In this document: one piece after another, positions 40,252 to 49,804 of the stretch
Numbering within the stretch: position 1 is the stretch's first letter
How the letters are laid out: each line of letters starts with the position of its first letter
From: Cupriavidus sp. MP-37
GTDB taxonomy: Bacteria > Pseudomonadota > Gammaproteobacteria > Burkholderiales > Burkholderiaceae
NCBI RefSeq assembly: GCF_020618415.1
Contig: NZ_CP085344.1
Location: forward strand, 1,387,001 to 1,451,000
Reading direction: 5' to 3'
Length of the DNA: 64,000 nt
Translations under genes and position numbers: made by a program
The notes under the pieces: generated by a model
What the model was told of the DNA's origin: nothing
Databases searched by the model: none
The model's input: the letters and a program-made list of their open reading frames with translations, nothing else

Positions 40252-40402
40252 CTCACCCCGGCCCTCTCCCCATGAGGGGAGAGGGAGGACACCTTGCTTT
40301 GGCAAGTTCGAGTGGTTTTGGTGCATTGCTCACCCCGGCCCTCTCCCCATGAGGGGAGAGGGAGAACACCTTGCTTTGGCAAGTTCGAATGGCTTGGGCG
40401 CA
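40252..40402. repeat. Tandem duplication (77-bp unit) of type B repeat
   Basis: Two adjacent copies start at 40252 and 40329. Each runs ctcaccccggccctctccccatgaggggagaggga, then acaccttgctttggcaagttcga and a tggyttkgkgca end. They are inverted relative to the type B copies at 20381 and 44221 and contain the same flank next to the palindrome. The second copy ends about 40 bp before livH. Confidence 0.85.
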
Positions 40403-40442
40403 TCCTGCCGAGGCCAGTTCCGGCGCCTACGAGGCTTCCCCA

Positions 40443-41369
40443 ATGAATGAATTCCTTCCACAGTTCACCCAGCAGCTGGTCAACGGCCTGACGCTGGGTG
40501 CGATCTATGCGCTGATCGCCATCGGCTACACAATGGTCTACGGCATCATCGGCATGATCAATTTCGCGCACGGCGAGATTTACATGATCGGTGCCTATGT
40601 CGGCCTGGTCACGCTCACCGCCATTGGCGCCCAGGCGGGCTACCCCCTGCCGCTGGTGCTCGGCGCCGCCTTGCTGGTGTCGGTGCTGGTCACCGGCGTC
40701 TACGGCTATGCGGTCGAGCGGGTGGCATACCGCCCCTTGCGCGGCGGGCCGCGGCTGGTGCCGCTGATCTCGGCGATCGGCATGTCGATCTTCCTGCAGA
40801 ACTATGTCCAGATCGGGCAGGGCGCGCGCGATGTATCGGTGCCGGTGCTGATCTCGGGCGCGATCGAGTTCCAGATGGGCGGCGACTTCACCGTCACGGT
40901 GCCGTACTCGCGCCTGCTGATCGTCGGCGTGACGCTGGCGCTGATGGTGGCGCTGACGCTGTTCATCGGCCGCTCGCGCATGGGCCGCGCCTGCCGCGCC
41001 TGCGCCGAGGACATGCGCATGGCCAACCTGCTCGGCATCGACACCAACAAGGTGATCTCGTTCACCTTCGTGCTGGGCGCGATGCTGGCGGCGGTGGGCG
41101 GCGTGCTGATCGGGCTGACCATCGGCAAGCTCAATCCCTTCATCGGCTTCATTGCCGGCATCAAGGCCTTTACCGCGGCGGTGCTGGGCGGCATCGGCAG
41201 CATCCCGGGCGCGATGCTCGGCGGCGTGCTGCTGGGCCTGGCGGAAACCTTCGCCTCGGGCTACATGCCGGCCGAATACAAGGACGTGGTGGCCTTCAGC
41301 CTGCTGGTGCTGGTGCTGCTGTTCCGTCCGACCGGGCTGCTGGGCAAGCCCGATGTCGAAAAGGTCTGA
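40443..41369 (+). CDS. livH: Branched-chain amino acid ABC transporter, permease LivH
   Basis: A 308-residue inner-membrane permease. It has about eight spans. QQLVNGLTLGAIYALIAIGYTMVYGIIGMINFAHGEIYMIGAYVG is the family N-terminal signature, and FIGFIAGIKAFTAAVLGGIGSIPGAMLGG is the cytoplasmic EAA-like loop that contacts the ATPases. ATG at 40443 gives MNEFLPQFTQQLVNGL; the upstream frame runs into repeats. It pairs with LivM, 12 bp downstream. Confidence 0.95.
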   Translation: MNEFLPQFTQQLVNGLTLGAIYALIAIGYTMVYGIIGMINFAHGEIYMIGAYVGLVTLTAIGAQAGYPLPLVLGAALLVSVLVTGVYGYAVERVAYRPLRGGPRLVPLISAIGMSIFLQNYVQIGQGARDVSVPVLISGAIEFQMGGDFTVTVPYSRLLIVGVTLALMVALTLFIGRSRMGRACRACAEDMRMANLLGIDTNKVISFTFVLGAMLAAVGGVLIGLTIGKLNPFIGFIAGIKAFTAAVLGGIGSIPGAMLGGVLLGLAETFASGYMPAEYKDVVAFSLLVLVLLFRPTGLLGKPDVEKV

Positions 41370-41381
41370 GGGAGGCGAGAC

Positions 41382-42658
<1,277 letters not shown>

Positions 42659-42662
<4 letters not shown>

Positions 42663-42721
42663 ATGCGGCAATGAATGCGCCGATGAATGCGCCGATGAAT
42701 GCGCCGATGAATGCGCCGATG
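42659..42721 (+). repeat. 12-bp tandem repeat with in-frame start codons at livG 5' end
   Basis: Five near-identical units of atgaatgcgccg (first unit atgaatgcggca), followed by atgcatgcaacg. Each unit begins with ATG in the livG frame and encodes MNAP. Unit number should be prone to slippage but always keeps frame. Confidence 0.92.
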
Positions 42722-43491
42722 CATGCAACGGCAGAACTGCTGAAGGTGTCGGGCCTGCAGATGCGCTTCGGCGGCCTGCTGGCCGTCGACGGCATCGATT
42801 TCGATGTGCGCAAGGACGAGGTCTTTGCCATCATCGGCCCGAACGGCGCCGGCAAGACCACGGTGTTCAACTGCGTCGGCGGCTTCTACAAGCCGACCGC
42901 GGGCGACGTGACGCTCGACGGCCATGCCATCGCCGGCCTGCCGAGCCATATGGTGGCGCGCAAGGGCCTGGTGCGCACGTTCCAGAACATCCGCCTGTTC
43001 AGGAACCTGACCGTGGTCGAGAACCTGCTGGTGGCGCAGCACCTGCAGGTGCAGTCCGGCATCCTGCGCGGCCTGTTTGCAACCCCGGCCTACCGCCGCG
43101 CCGAGCGCGACGCGCTGCAGCGCGCCGCGCAGTGGCTGGAGCGCATGGGCCTGACCAGCGTCGCCAACCGCGAGGCCGGCACGCTTTCCTACGGCCACCA
43201 GCGCCGGCTCGAGATTGCGCGCTGCATGATCACCCAGCCGCGCCTGCTGATGCTGGACGAGCCCGCCGCCGGCCTCAACCCGCAGGAGAAGATCGAGCTG
43301 CAGCAGCTGATCGACCAGCTGCGGCGCGAGTTCGGCATTGCCGTGCTGCTGATCGAGCACGACATGAGCCTGGTGATGGGCGTGTCCGACCGCATCCTGG
43401 TGATGGAGCACGGCAAGCCCATCGTGATCGGCAAGCCCGACGAAGTGCGCAACGACCCGCGCGTGATCAAGGCCTACCTGGGAGAGGACTG

Positions 43492-43492
<1 letters not shown>
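42659..43492 (+). CDS. livG: Branched-chain amino acid ABC transporter, ATP-binding protein LivG
   Basis: A 277-residue cytoplasmic ATPase of the importer. Walker A is [14 protein letters not shown], the signature [13 protein letters not shown], Walker [14 protein letters not shown], and the switch His lies in [11 protein letters not shown]. The first ATG (42659-42661) overlaps the livM stop. The first 20 residues are a repeat of MNAP from a 12-bp tandem repeat, and in-frame ATGs occur every four codons up to 42719. Translation could begin at any of these without changing the core. Confidence 0.94.
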
Positions 43493-44193
<701 letters not shown>

Positions 44194-44220
44194 CGAAGCC
44201 GCCCCAAGACCGAAGGGAGG

Positions 44221-44360
44221 GAGCGGTTTTGGGTGCACCCAAGCCGCCGGAGCTAGCCCAAGCAAGGTGTTCTCCCTCTCCCCTCACGGGGAGAGGGCCG
44301 GGGTGAGGGGTGGGCTAGCAAGGAACCACCAAAAGCGAGGCCAACGGTTTTTTCCAGCGT
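44221..44360. repeat. Type B dispersed repeat
   Basis: gagcggttttgggtgcacccaagccgccggagctagccc, then ggtgttctccctctccccTCACggggagagggccggggtgaggggtgg, and on to ggttttttccagc. The order and most bases agree with 20381-20520 over about 140 bp. It follows livF. Confidence 0.82.
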
Positions 44361-44415
44361 GGCGGCCTTCGCAAGGCCTGTGGTTTTATCCAACCCCGGA
44401 GGCTTCGGCCCGCGC

Positions 44416-44462
44416 CGGCCCTCACCCCCGGCCCCTCTCCCGCGCGCGGGAGAGGGGAGCAA
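44416..44462. repeat. Type A palindrome (single hairpin)
   Basis: ccggccctcacccccggcccctctcccgc gc gcgggagaggggagc, the right-half version of type A. As at 20538-20582 it follows a type B repeat by about 60 bp, so the B-then-A arrangement recurs. Confidence 0.78.
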
Positions 44463-44570
44463 ACCAGCACCACGCCGGCCTTTTCGCCATCCGCGAAATC
44501 CCCCTTTCGCCAATCACATTACATCGCGGGCGCCTTCCGGGCCAGGCTGGGCGCGGTTCGCCATACCCCC

Positions 44571-44581
44571 TGTGGCATAAT
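44571..44581 (+). promoter_or_regulatory. Candidate -10 region of leuCDB promoter
   Basis: TGTGGCATAAT resembles an extended -10 element. The -35 is weak (gcggtt around 44553). It lies about 190 bp before leuC, downstream of the repeats. Confidence 0.4.
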
Positions 44582-44770
44582 CGATTGCCAAGTCAAGCAT
44601 TGCCGCAACGCTTGAAATAACGCCCGCTTCCGGCGGCTTCCGGCGCGATCGTCATGATTGCCTGCCGGCTCGCAAGCCGCCGACCGGAGCGGAAAAAACC
44701 CCTGCAAACTACTGCGCGGTCGCCGCGGTCCGGCCTGCCAAGGCACGGTCAGCGGTCCCGCCATCGCATC

Positions 44771-46180
44771 ATGGCCAAGACGCTCTACGACAAACTCTGG
44801 GATGACCACACCGTCCACGTCGAGGAAGACGGCACCACGCTGCTCTACATCGACCGCCACCTGCTGCACGAAGTGACCAGCCCGCAGGCGTTCGAGGGCC
44901 TGAAGCTGGCAGAGCGTCCGGTGTGGCGCGTCAGCGCCAACCTGGCGGTGTCGGACCACAACGTGCCGACCACGGACCGCAGCCAGGGCATTGCCGATCC
45001 GGTGTCGAAGCTGCAGGTCGATACGCTCGATGCCAACTGCGACAGCTACGGCATCACCCAGTTCAAGATGAACGACCACCGCCAGGGCATCGTGCACGTG
45101 ATCGGGCCCGAGCAGGGCGCGACGCTGCCGGGCATGACGGTGGTGTGCGGCGACTCGCATACCAGCACCCACGGCGCCTTCGGCGCGCTGGCGCACGGCA
45201 TCGGCACCTCGGAAGTCGAGCACGTGCTGGCCACGCAGACGCTGCTGGGCAAGAAGGCCAAGAACATGCTGGTCAAGGTGGAAGGCAAGCTGCCGCGCGG
45301 CTGCACCGCCAAGGACATCGTGCTGGCCGTGATCGGCAAGATCGGCACCGCCGGCGGCACCGGCTACACCATCGAGTTCGCCGGCTCTGCCATCCGCGAC
45401 CTGACCATGGAAGGCCGCATGACGGTCTGCAACATGGCCATCGAAGCGGGCGCACGCGCCGGCCTGGTGGCGGTGGACGAGGTCACGCTGGAATACGTCA
45501 AGGGCCGTCCGTATGCGCCGCAGGGCGTGGAGTGGGAGCAGGCCGTGGCCTACTGGCGCACGCTGCATTCCGATGCCGGCGCAAAGTTCGACCAGGTGGT
45601 CGAGCTGCGCGCGGAGGACGTGCGCCCGCAGGTGACCTGGGGCACCTCGCCGGAAATGGTCATCAGCATCGAAGACCGCGTGCCGGATCCAGAGAAGGAA
45701 AAGGATCCGAACAAGCGCAACGCCATGGAGCGGGCGCTGGAATACATGGGCCTGCAGCCCAACGTGCCGGTCGAGAGCATCAGCATCGACAAGGTCTTCA
45801 TCGGTTCGTGCACCAACAGCCGCATCGAGGACATGCGCGCCGCCGCGTGGGTGGTGCAGAAGCTGGGCCGCAAGGTTGCGTCGAACGTCAAGCTGGCGAT
45901 GGTGGTGCCGGGCTCGGGCCTGGTCAAGGAACAGGCCGAGCGCGAAGGGCTGGACCAGGTCTTCAAGGCCGCCGGCTTTGAATGGCGCGAGCCCGGCTGC
46001 TCGATGTGCCTGGCGATGAATGCCGACCGCCTCGATCCGGGCGAGCGCTGCGCCTCGACCTCGAACCGCAACTTCGAAGGCCGCCAGGGCGCGGGCGGGC
46101 GCACCCACCTGGTGAGCCCGGCGATGGCCGCCGCCGCTGCCATCGAGGGCCATTTCGTCGATATCCGCAAGCTGGGCTGA
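44771..46180 (+). CDS. leuC: 3-isopropylmalate dehydratase large subunit
   Basis: The 469-residue aconitase-fold subunit that isomerises 2- to 3-isopropylmalate in leucine synthesis. The [4Fe-4S] ligands are in [17 protein letters not shown] and [44 protein letters not shown] and the C-terminal [35 protein letters not shown] are typical. ATG at 44771 starts [13 protein letters not shown] as in relatives. leuD follows after 20 bp and leuB after that. leuA is not here. Confidence 0.97.
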   Translation: MAKTLYDKLWDDHTVHVEEDGTTLLYIDRHLLHEVTSPQAFEGLKLAERPVWRVSANLAVSDHNVPTTDRSQGIADPVSKLQVDTLDANCDSYGITQFKMNDHRQGIVHVIGPEQGATLPGMTVVCGDSHTSTHGAFGALAHGIGTSEVEHVLATQTLLGKKAKNMLVKVEGKLPRGCTAKDIVLAVIGKIGTAGGTGYTIEFAGSAIRDLTMEGRMTVCNMAIEAGARAGLVAVDEVTLEYVKGRPYAPQGVEWEQAVAYWRTLHSDAGAKFDQVVELRAEDVRPQVTWGTSPEMVISIEDRVPDPEKEKDPNKRNAMERALEYMGLQPNVPVESISIDKVFIGSCTNSRIEDMRAAAWVVQKLGRKVASNVKLAMVVPGSGLVKEQAEREGLDQVFKAAGFEWREPGCSMCLAMNADRLDPGERCASTSNRNFEGRQGAGGRTHLVSPAMAAAAAIEGHFVDIRKLG

Positions 46181-46200
46181 ACAAGCAAGGACAGAGCATC

Positions 46201-46851
46201 ATGGAAAAGTTCACCGTACACAGCGGCCTGGTCGCGCCGCTCGACCGCGAGAACGTCGACACCGACGCCATCATCCCGAAGCAGTTCCTGAAGTCGATCA
46301 AGCGCACCGGCTTCGGCCCCAACCTGTTCGACGAGTGGCGCTACAAGGATGTGGGCGAGCCCGGCATGGACAACAGCAAGCGTCCGCTGAACCCGGACTT
46401 CGTGCTGAACCAGCCGCGCTACCAGGGCGCGTCGATCCTGCTGGCGCGCCGCAACTTCGGCTGCGGCAGCTCGCGCGAGCACGCGCCGTGGGCGCTGACG
46501 CAATACGGCTTCCGCGCCGTGATCGCGCCCAGCTTCGCCGACATCTTCTTCAACAACTGCTACAAGAACGGCCTGCTGCCGGTGGTGCTGAGCGAGCAGC
46601 AGGTCGACCACCTGTTCAACGAGACCAACGCGTTCAACGGCTACCAGCTCACCATCGACCTGGACAAGCAGGTGGTGCTGACGCCGTCGGGGCAGGGCTA
46701 TGAATTCGACATCGCCCCGTTCCGCAAGTACTGCATGCTGAACGGCTTCGACGATATCGGCCTGACCCTGCGCCATGCCGACAAGATCAAGGCCTTCGAG
46801 GCCGAGCGCGTGGCGAAGATGCCGTGGCTGAACAACCGCCTGGTCGGATAA
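46201..46851 (+). CDS. leuD: 3-isopropylmalate dehydratase small subunit
   Basis: The 216-residue swivelling subunit that completes the LeuCD dehydratase. It opens [39 protein letters not shown]. It contains [47 protein letters not shown], the substrate-recognition loop and Ser-Arg motif. Full length (about 215 is usual for beta-proteobacteria). ATG at 46201 is 20 bp after leuC. Confidence 0.97.
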   Translation: MEKFTVHSGLVAPLDRENVDTDAIIPKQFLKSIKRTGFGPNLFDEWRYKDVGEPGMDNSKRPLNPDFVLNQPRYQGASILLARRNFGCGSSREHAPWALTQYGFRAVIAPSFADIFFNNCYKNGLLPVVLSEQQVDHLFNETNAFNGYQLTIDLDKQVVLTPSGQGYEFDIAPFRKYCMLNGFDDIGLTLRHADKIKAFEAERVAKMPWLNNRLVG

Positions 46852-46873
46852 GGCTCTACGAGGAAAGACAACA

Positions 46874-47941
46874 ATGAAGATCGCAGTCCTGCCGGGTGAC
46901 GGCATCGGTCCTGAAATCGTTGCGGAGGCCGTCAAGGTCCTGAACGCGCTCGACGAGAAGTTCGAACTGGAAACCGCGCCGGTGGGCGGCGCCGGCTACG
47001 AGGCCGAAGGCCATCCGCTGCCGGAAAACACGCTCAAGCTGGCCAAGGAAGCCGACGCCATCCTGTTCGGCGCCGTCGGCGACTGGAAGTACGACAGCCT
47101 GGAGCGCGCGCTGCGCCCCGAGCAGGCCATCCTGGGCCTGCGCAAGCACCTGCAGCTGTTCGCCAACTTCCGACCGGCGATCTGCTATCCGGAACTGACC
47201 GGCGCCTCGAGCCTGAAGCCCGAGCTGGTGGCCGGCCTCGACATCCTGATCGTGCGCGAACTGAACGGCGACATCTACTTCGGCCAGCCGCGCGGCCTGC
47301 GCGAAGCGCCGGACGGCCTGTTCCAGGGCGCGCGCGAAGCCTTCGACACCATGCGCTACAGCGAGCCGGAAATCCGCCGCATCGCGCATGTGGCGTTCCA
47401 GGCCGCGGCCAAGCGCGGCAAGAAGCTGTGCAGCGTCGACAAGGCCAACGTGCTCGAGACCTTCCAGTTCTGGAAGGACATCGTGATCGACGTCAGCAAG
47501 GAATATCCGGAAGTCGAGCTGTCGCACATGTACGTCGACAACGCCGCGATGCAGCTGGTCAAGGCGCCCAAGAGCTTCGACGTGATCGTCACCGGCAATA
47601 TGTTCGGCGACATCCTGTCGGACGAAGCCGCGATGCTGACCGGCTCGATCGGCATGCTGCCGTCGGCGTCGCTCGATGCCAACAACAAGGGCCTGTACGA
47701 GCCCTCGCACGGCTCGGCGCCGGACATCGCCGGCAAGGGTATCGCCAATCCGCTGGCGACCATCCTGTCGGCGGCGATGATGCTGCGCTACTCGCTGAAC
47801 AAGGCCGAGCAGGCCGACCGCATCGAGAACGCCGTCAAGAAGGTGCTGGCCCAGGGCTACCGCACCGGCGACATCCTGACGCCGGGCTGCAAGCAGGTCG
47901 GCACCCGCGAGATGGGTGAAGCGGTGCTGGCGGCACTGTAA
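46874..47941 (+). CDS. leuB: 3-isopropylmalate dehydrogenase
   Basis: A 355-residue NAD-dependent decarboxylating dehydrogenase, the third step of leucine synthesis. [23 protein letters not shown] starts the protein. [14 protein letters not shown] and [15 protein letters not shown] carry substrate Args. The metal-binding [26 protein letters not shown] and the NAD-binding [28 protein letters not shown] are intact. It is 22 bp after leuD. A dispersed inverted repeat lies shortly after its stop. Confidence 0.97.
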   Translation: MKIAVLPGDGIGPEIVAEAVKVLNALDEKFELETAPVGGAGYEAEGHPLPENTLKLAKEADAILFGAVGDWKYDSLERALRPEQAILGLRKHLQLFANFRPAICYPELTGASSLKPELVAGLDILIVRELNGDIYFGQPRGLREAPDGLFQGAREAFDTMRYSEPEIRRIAHVAFQAAAKRGKKLCSVDKANVLETFQFWKDIVIDVSKEYPEVELSHMYVDNAAMQLVKAPKSFDVIVTGNMFGDILSDEAAMLTGSIGMLPSASLDANNKGLYEPSHGSAPDIAGKGIANPLATILSAAMMLRYSLNKAEQADRIENAVKKVLAQGYRTGDILTPGCKQVGTREMGEAVLAAL

Positions 47942-47978
47942 GCGTCAACACAATTGCATTAAGGTAACAAGCACCGCC

Positions 47979-48045
47979 GTCATTCCCGCGCAGGCGGGAA
48001 TCCAGCGTCTTAAAAGTCACTGGGTTCCCGCCTGCGCGGGAACGA
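47979..48045. repeat. Dispersed inverted repeat (ATTCCCGCG...CGCGGGAA type)
   Basis: cattcccgcgcaggcgggaatccag, a 20-base spacer, and gggttcccgcctgcgcgggaacgac are inverted copies of one another, and each arm is itself a hairpin. This palindrome type is widespread in proteobacterial intergenic DNA. It follows leuB and may act as its terminator or stabiliser. It is unrelated to types A and B. Confidence 0.82.
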
Positions 48046-48148
48046 CGATGATCAGGCCAAAGCTGATCCTGCCCGTTCGGTGCGTTTCTTGAATTCGTCC
48101 CCAATTTGCACGCTGCGGCAGCGCCGCAAAATCGTGTAGACTCTGCCG

Positions 48149-48280
48149 ATGGCCCGATTTTCCCAGTCCACCCTGACTGCTGTTGTCGCCCTGACCGCTA
48201 CCCGCGGCCCGGTTGGCACGATTTCGCTTGGCCAGACCGCAACGACGATTAAAACCATTATTAAAACCGCGATCGCCTAG
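48149..48280 (+). CDS. Candidate leader peptide upstream of asd, 43 residues
   Basis: The frame begins MARFSQSTLTAVVALTATRG, continues PVGTISLGQ and ends TATTIKTIIKTAIA before TAG at 48278-48280. Ten of 43 codons are Thr, and the last 14 codons hold five Thr, four Ile and two Lys. Asd lies at the branch to Lys, Thr and Ile, so this composition suggests an attenuation leader. A nine-base-pair stem (48304-48346) follows. Against this, no clear ribosome site precedes the ATG and the stem is not followed by Ts. Translation is unproven. Confidence 0.4.
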   Translation: MARFSQSTLTAVVALTATRGPVGTISLGQTATTIKTIIKTAIA

Positions 48281-48303
48281 ATCCGTTCGTCGTGCCTGCC
48301 CGT

Positions 48304-48346
48304 CTTCCCCGCGCAGCCACGCCGGGCGAGGAAAATGGCGGGGAAG
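48304..48346 (+). other. Hairpin between the candidate leader and asd
   Basis: CTTCCCCGC (48304-48312) pairs perfectly with GCGGGGAAG (48338-48346) around a 25-base loop and ends 24 bases before the asd start codon. TAAAAATC follows rather than a T-run, so it is not a normal terminator. It could affect asd translation or be part of an attenuator. Confidence 0.5.
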
Positions 48347-48370
48347 TAAAAATCACATCCGAGGTAAATC

Positions 48371-49507
48371 ATGATTGTAGGTCTCGTCGGTTGGCGGGGA
48401 ATGGTCGGCAGCGTCCTGATGCAGCGCATGCAGGAAGAGCGTGATTTCGACCATATCGAGCCCGTCTTCTTCAGCACGTCCAACGCCGGCGGCAAGGCGC
48501 CCGCCATGGCCAAGAACGAAACCACGCTCAAGGATGCCAACGACATCGAGGCACTGAAGAAGTGCGACGTGGTGCTGACCGCCCAGGGCGGCGACTACAC
48601 CAACGAGGTCTTCCCCAAGCTGCGCGCGGCGGGCTGGAAGGGCTACTGGATCGACGCGGCATCGTCGCTGCGGATGAAGGACGATGCCATCATCGTGCTT
48701 GATCCGGTCAACCAGGGTGTGATCAAGGACGCGCTGTCCAAGGGCGTCAAGAATTTCATCGGCGGCAACTGCACCGTCAGCTGCATGCTGATGGGCCTGG
48801 GCGGCCTGTTCCAGGCCGACCTGATCGAGTGGATGACCTCGATGACCTACCAGGCGGCCTCGGGCGGCGGCGCGCAGCACATGCGCGAACTGCTGACCCA
48901 GTTCGGCACGCTCAACGCGTCGGTCAAGCCGCTGCTGGACAACCCGGCGTCGGCCATCCTGGAGATCGATCGCCAGATCCTGTCGACCCAGCACGGCCTG
49001 TCGGCGGAAGAAACCAGGCAGTTCGGCGTGCCGCTGGCCGGCAACCTGATCCCCTGGATCGACAAGGACCTGGGCAACGGCCAGTCCAAGGAAGAGTGGA
49101 AGGGCGGCGCCGAGACCAACAAGATCCTGGGCCGCGGCGAGGGCTTCCTGGGCGCGACCGGCGCCACGCCGATCTCCGTCGACGGACTGTGCGTGCGCAT
49201 CGGCGCGATGCGCTGCCACTCGCAGGCGCTGACCATCAAGCTGCGCCGCGATGTGCCGCTGGACGAGATCGAAGGCATGCTCGCCGCGCACAACCCGTGG
49301 GCCAAGGTGGTGCCGAATACGCGCGAAGCCAGCATGACCGACCTGACCCCCGCCGCCGTGACCGGCACGCTGACGATCCCGGTCGGCCGCCTGCGCAAGA
49401 TGCAGATGGGCGGCGAGTACCTGTCGGCCTTCACCGTCGGCGACCAGCTGCTGTGGGGCGCGGCCGAACCGCTGCGCCGCATGCTGCGTATCCTGATCGA
49501 GTCCTGA
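48371..49507 (+). CDS. asd: Aspartate-semialdehyde dehydrogenase
   Basis: A 378-residue NADPH-dependent enzyme that makes aspartate semialdehyde for Lys, Met, Thr and diaminopimelate synthesis. The NADP loop is [18 protein letters not shown], the active-site Cys is in [15 protein letters not shown], and the general-base His is in [16 protein letters not shown]. Length and sequence match the E. coli-like Gram-negative form (367). ATG at 48371 follows CGAGG. A weak terminator-like hairpin follows at 49587-49615. Confidence 0.97.
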   Translation: MIVGLVGWRGMVGSVLMQRMQEERDFDHIEPVFFSTSNAGGKAPAMAKNETTLKDANDIEALKKCDVVLTAQGGDYTNEVFPKLRAAGWKGYWIDAASSLRMKDDAIIVLDPVNQGVIKDALSKGVKNFIGGNCTVSCMLMGLGGLFQADLIEWMTSMTYQAASGGGAQHMRELLTQFGTLNASVKPLLDNPASAILEIDRQILSTQHGLSAEETRQFGVPLAGNLIPWIDKDLGNGQSKEEWKGGAETNKILGRGEGFLGATGATPISVDGLCVRIGAMRCHSQALTIKLRRDVPLDEIEGMLAAHNPWAKVVPNTREASMTDLTPAAVTGTLTIPVGRLRKMQMGGEYLSAFTVGDQLLWGAAEPLRRMLRILIES

Positions 49508-49586
49508 TCGAGCCCTGACTGCAGGCCGCTGCCTGTGACCTGGTTGCGTGCGTTGCAGCCAGGCAACAGAATGCAGCGCTTTGCTT

Positions 49587-49615
49587 ACGACGCCGCGCCC
49601 ATGCGCGGCGTTGTT
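49587..49615 (+). terminator. Possible terminator of asd
   Basis: GACGCCGCG/CGCGGCGTT hairpin followed by gttgttgt. The T-run is interrupted, so strength is doubtful. The rest of the interval to fimV (to 49804) shows no further clear signal. Confidence 0.5.
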
Positions 49616-49804
49616 GTATCCGGGCGCCTATTTTGCTGGGCGATGCGTCACAATACGCCGGCATGCGCCCCGCGCCGGCAGGGACCGGCGCCTGCGCGCG
49701 GGCTGGCAAAGGGGCCGTTCAGAATGCTCCGCCGGCCGGGCGGACCTGGTTTATGGGGTCGGTTTGTCGATTCATATCGCTACTAAAACATAACGGAGCA
49801 CAAG

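Larger units (their letters stand above)
44194..44770. other. Intergenic region between livF and leuC
   Basis: About 580 bp without a gene. The first half is filled by a type B repeat (44221-44360) and a type A palindrome (44416-44462). The second half is the leuC upstream region, with a candidate extended -10 (tgtggCATAAT, 44571-44581) and about 190 nt of leader. No leader peptide rich in Leu codons is apparent. Confidence 0.6.

Noticed and set aside
40252..40402. Repeated hairpins considered as a CRISPR or integron array
   Set aside because: Only two directly adjacent copies, with relatives elsewhere as dispersed repeats; no spacers, integrase or cas genes.
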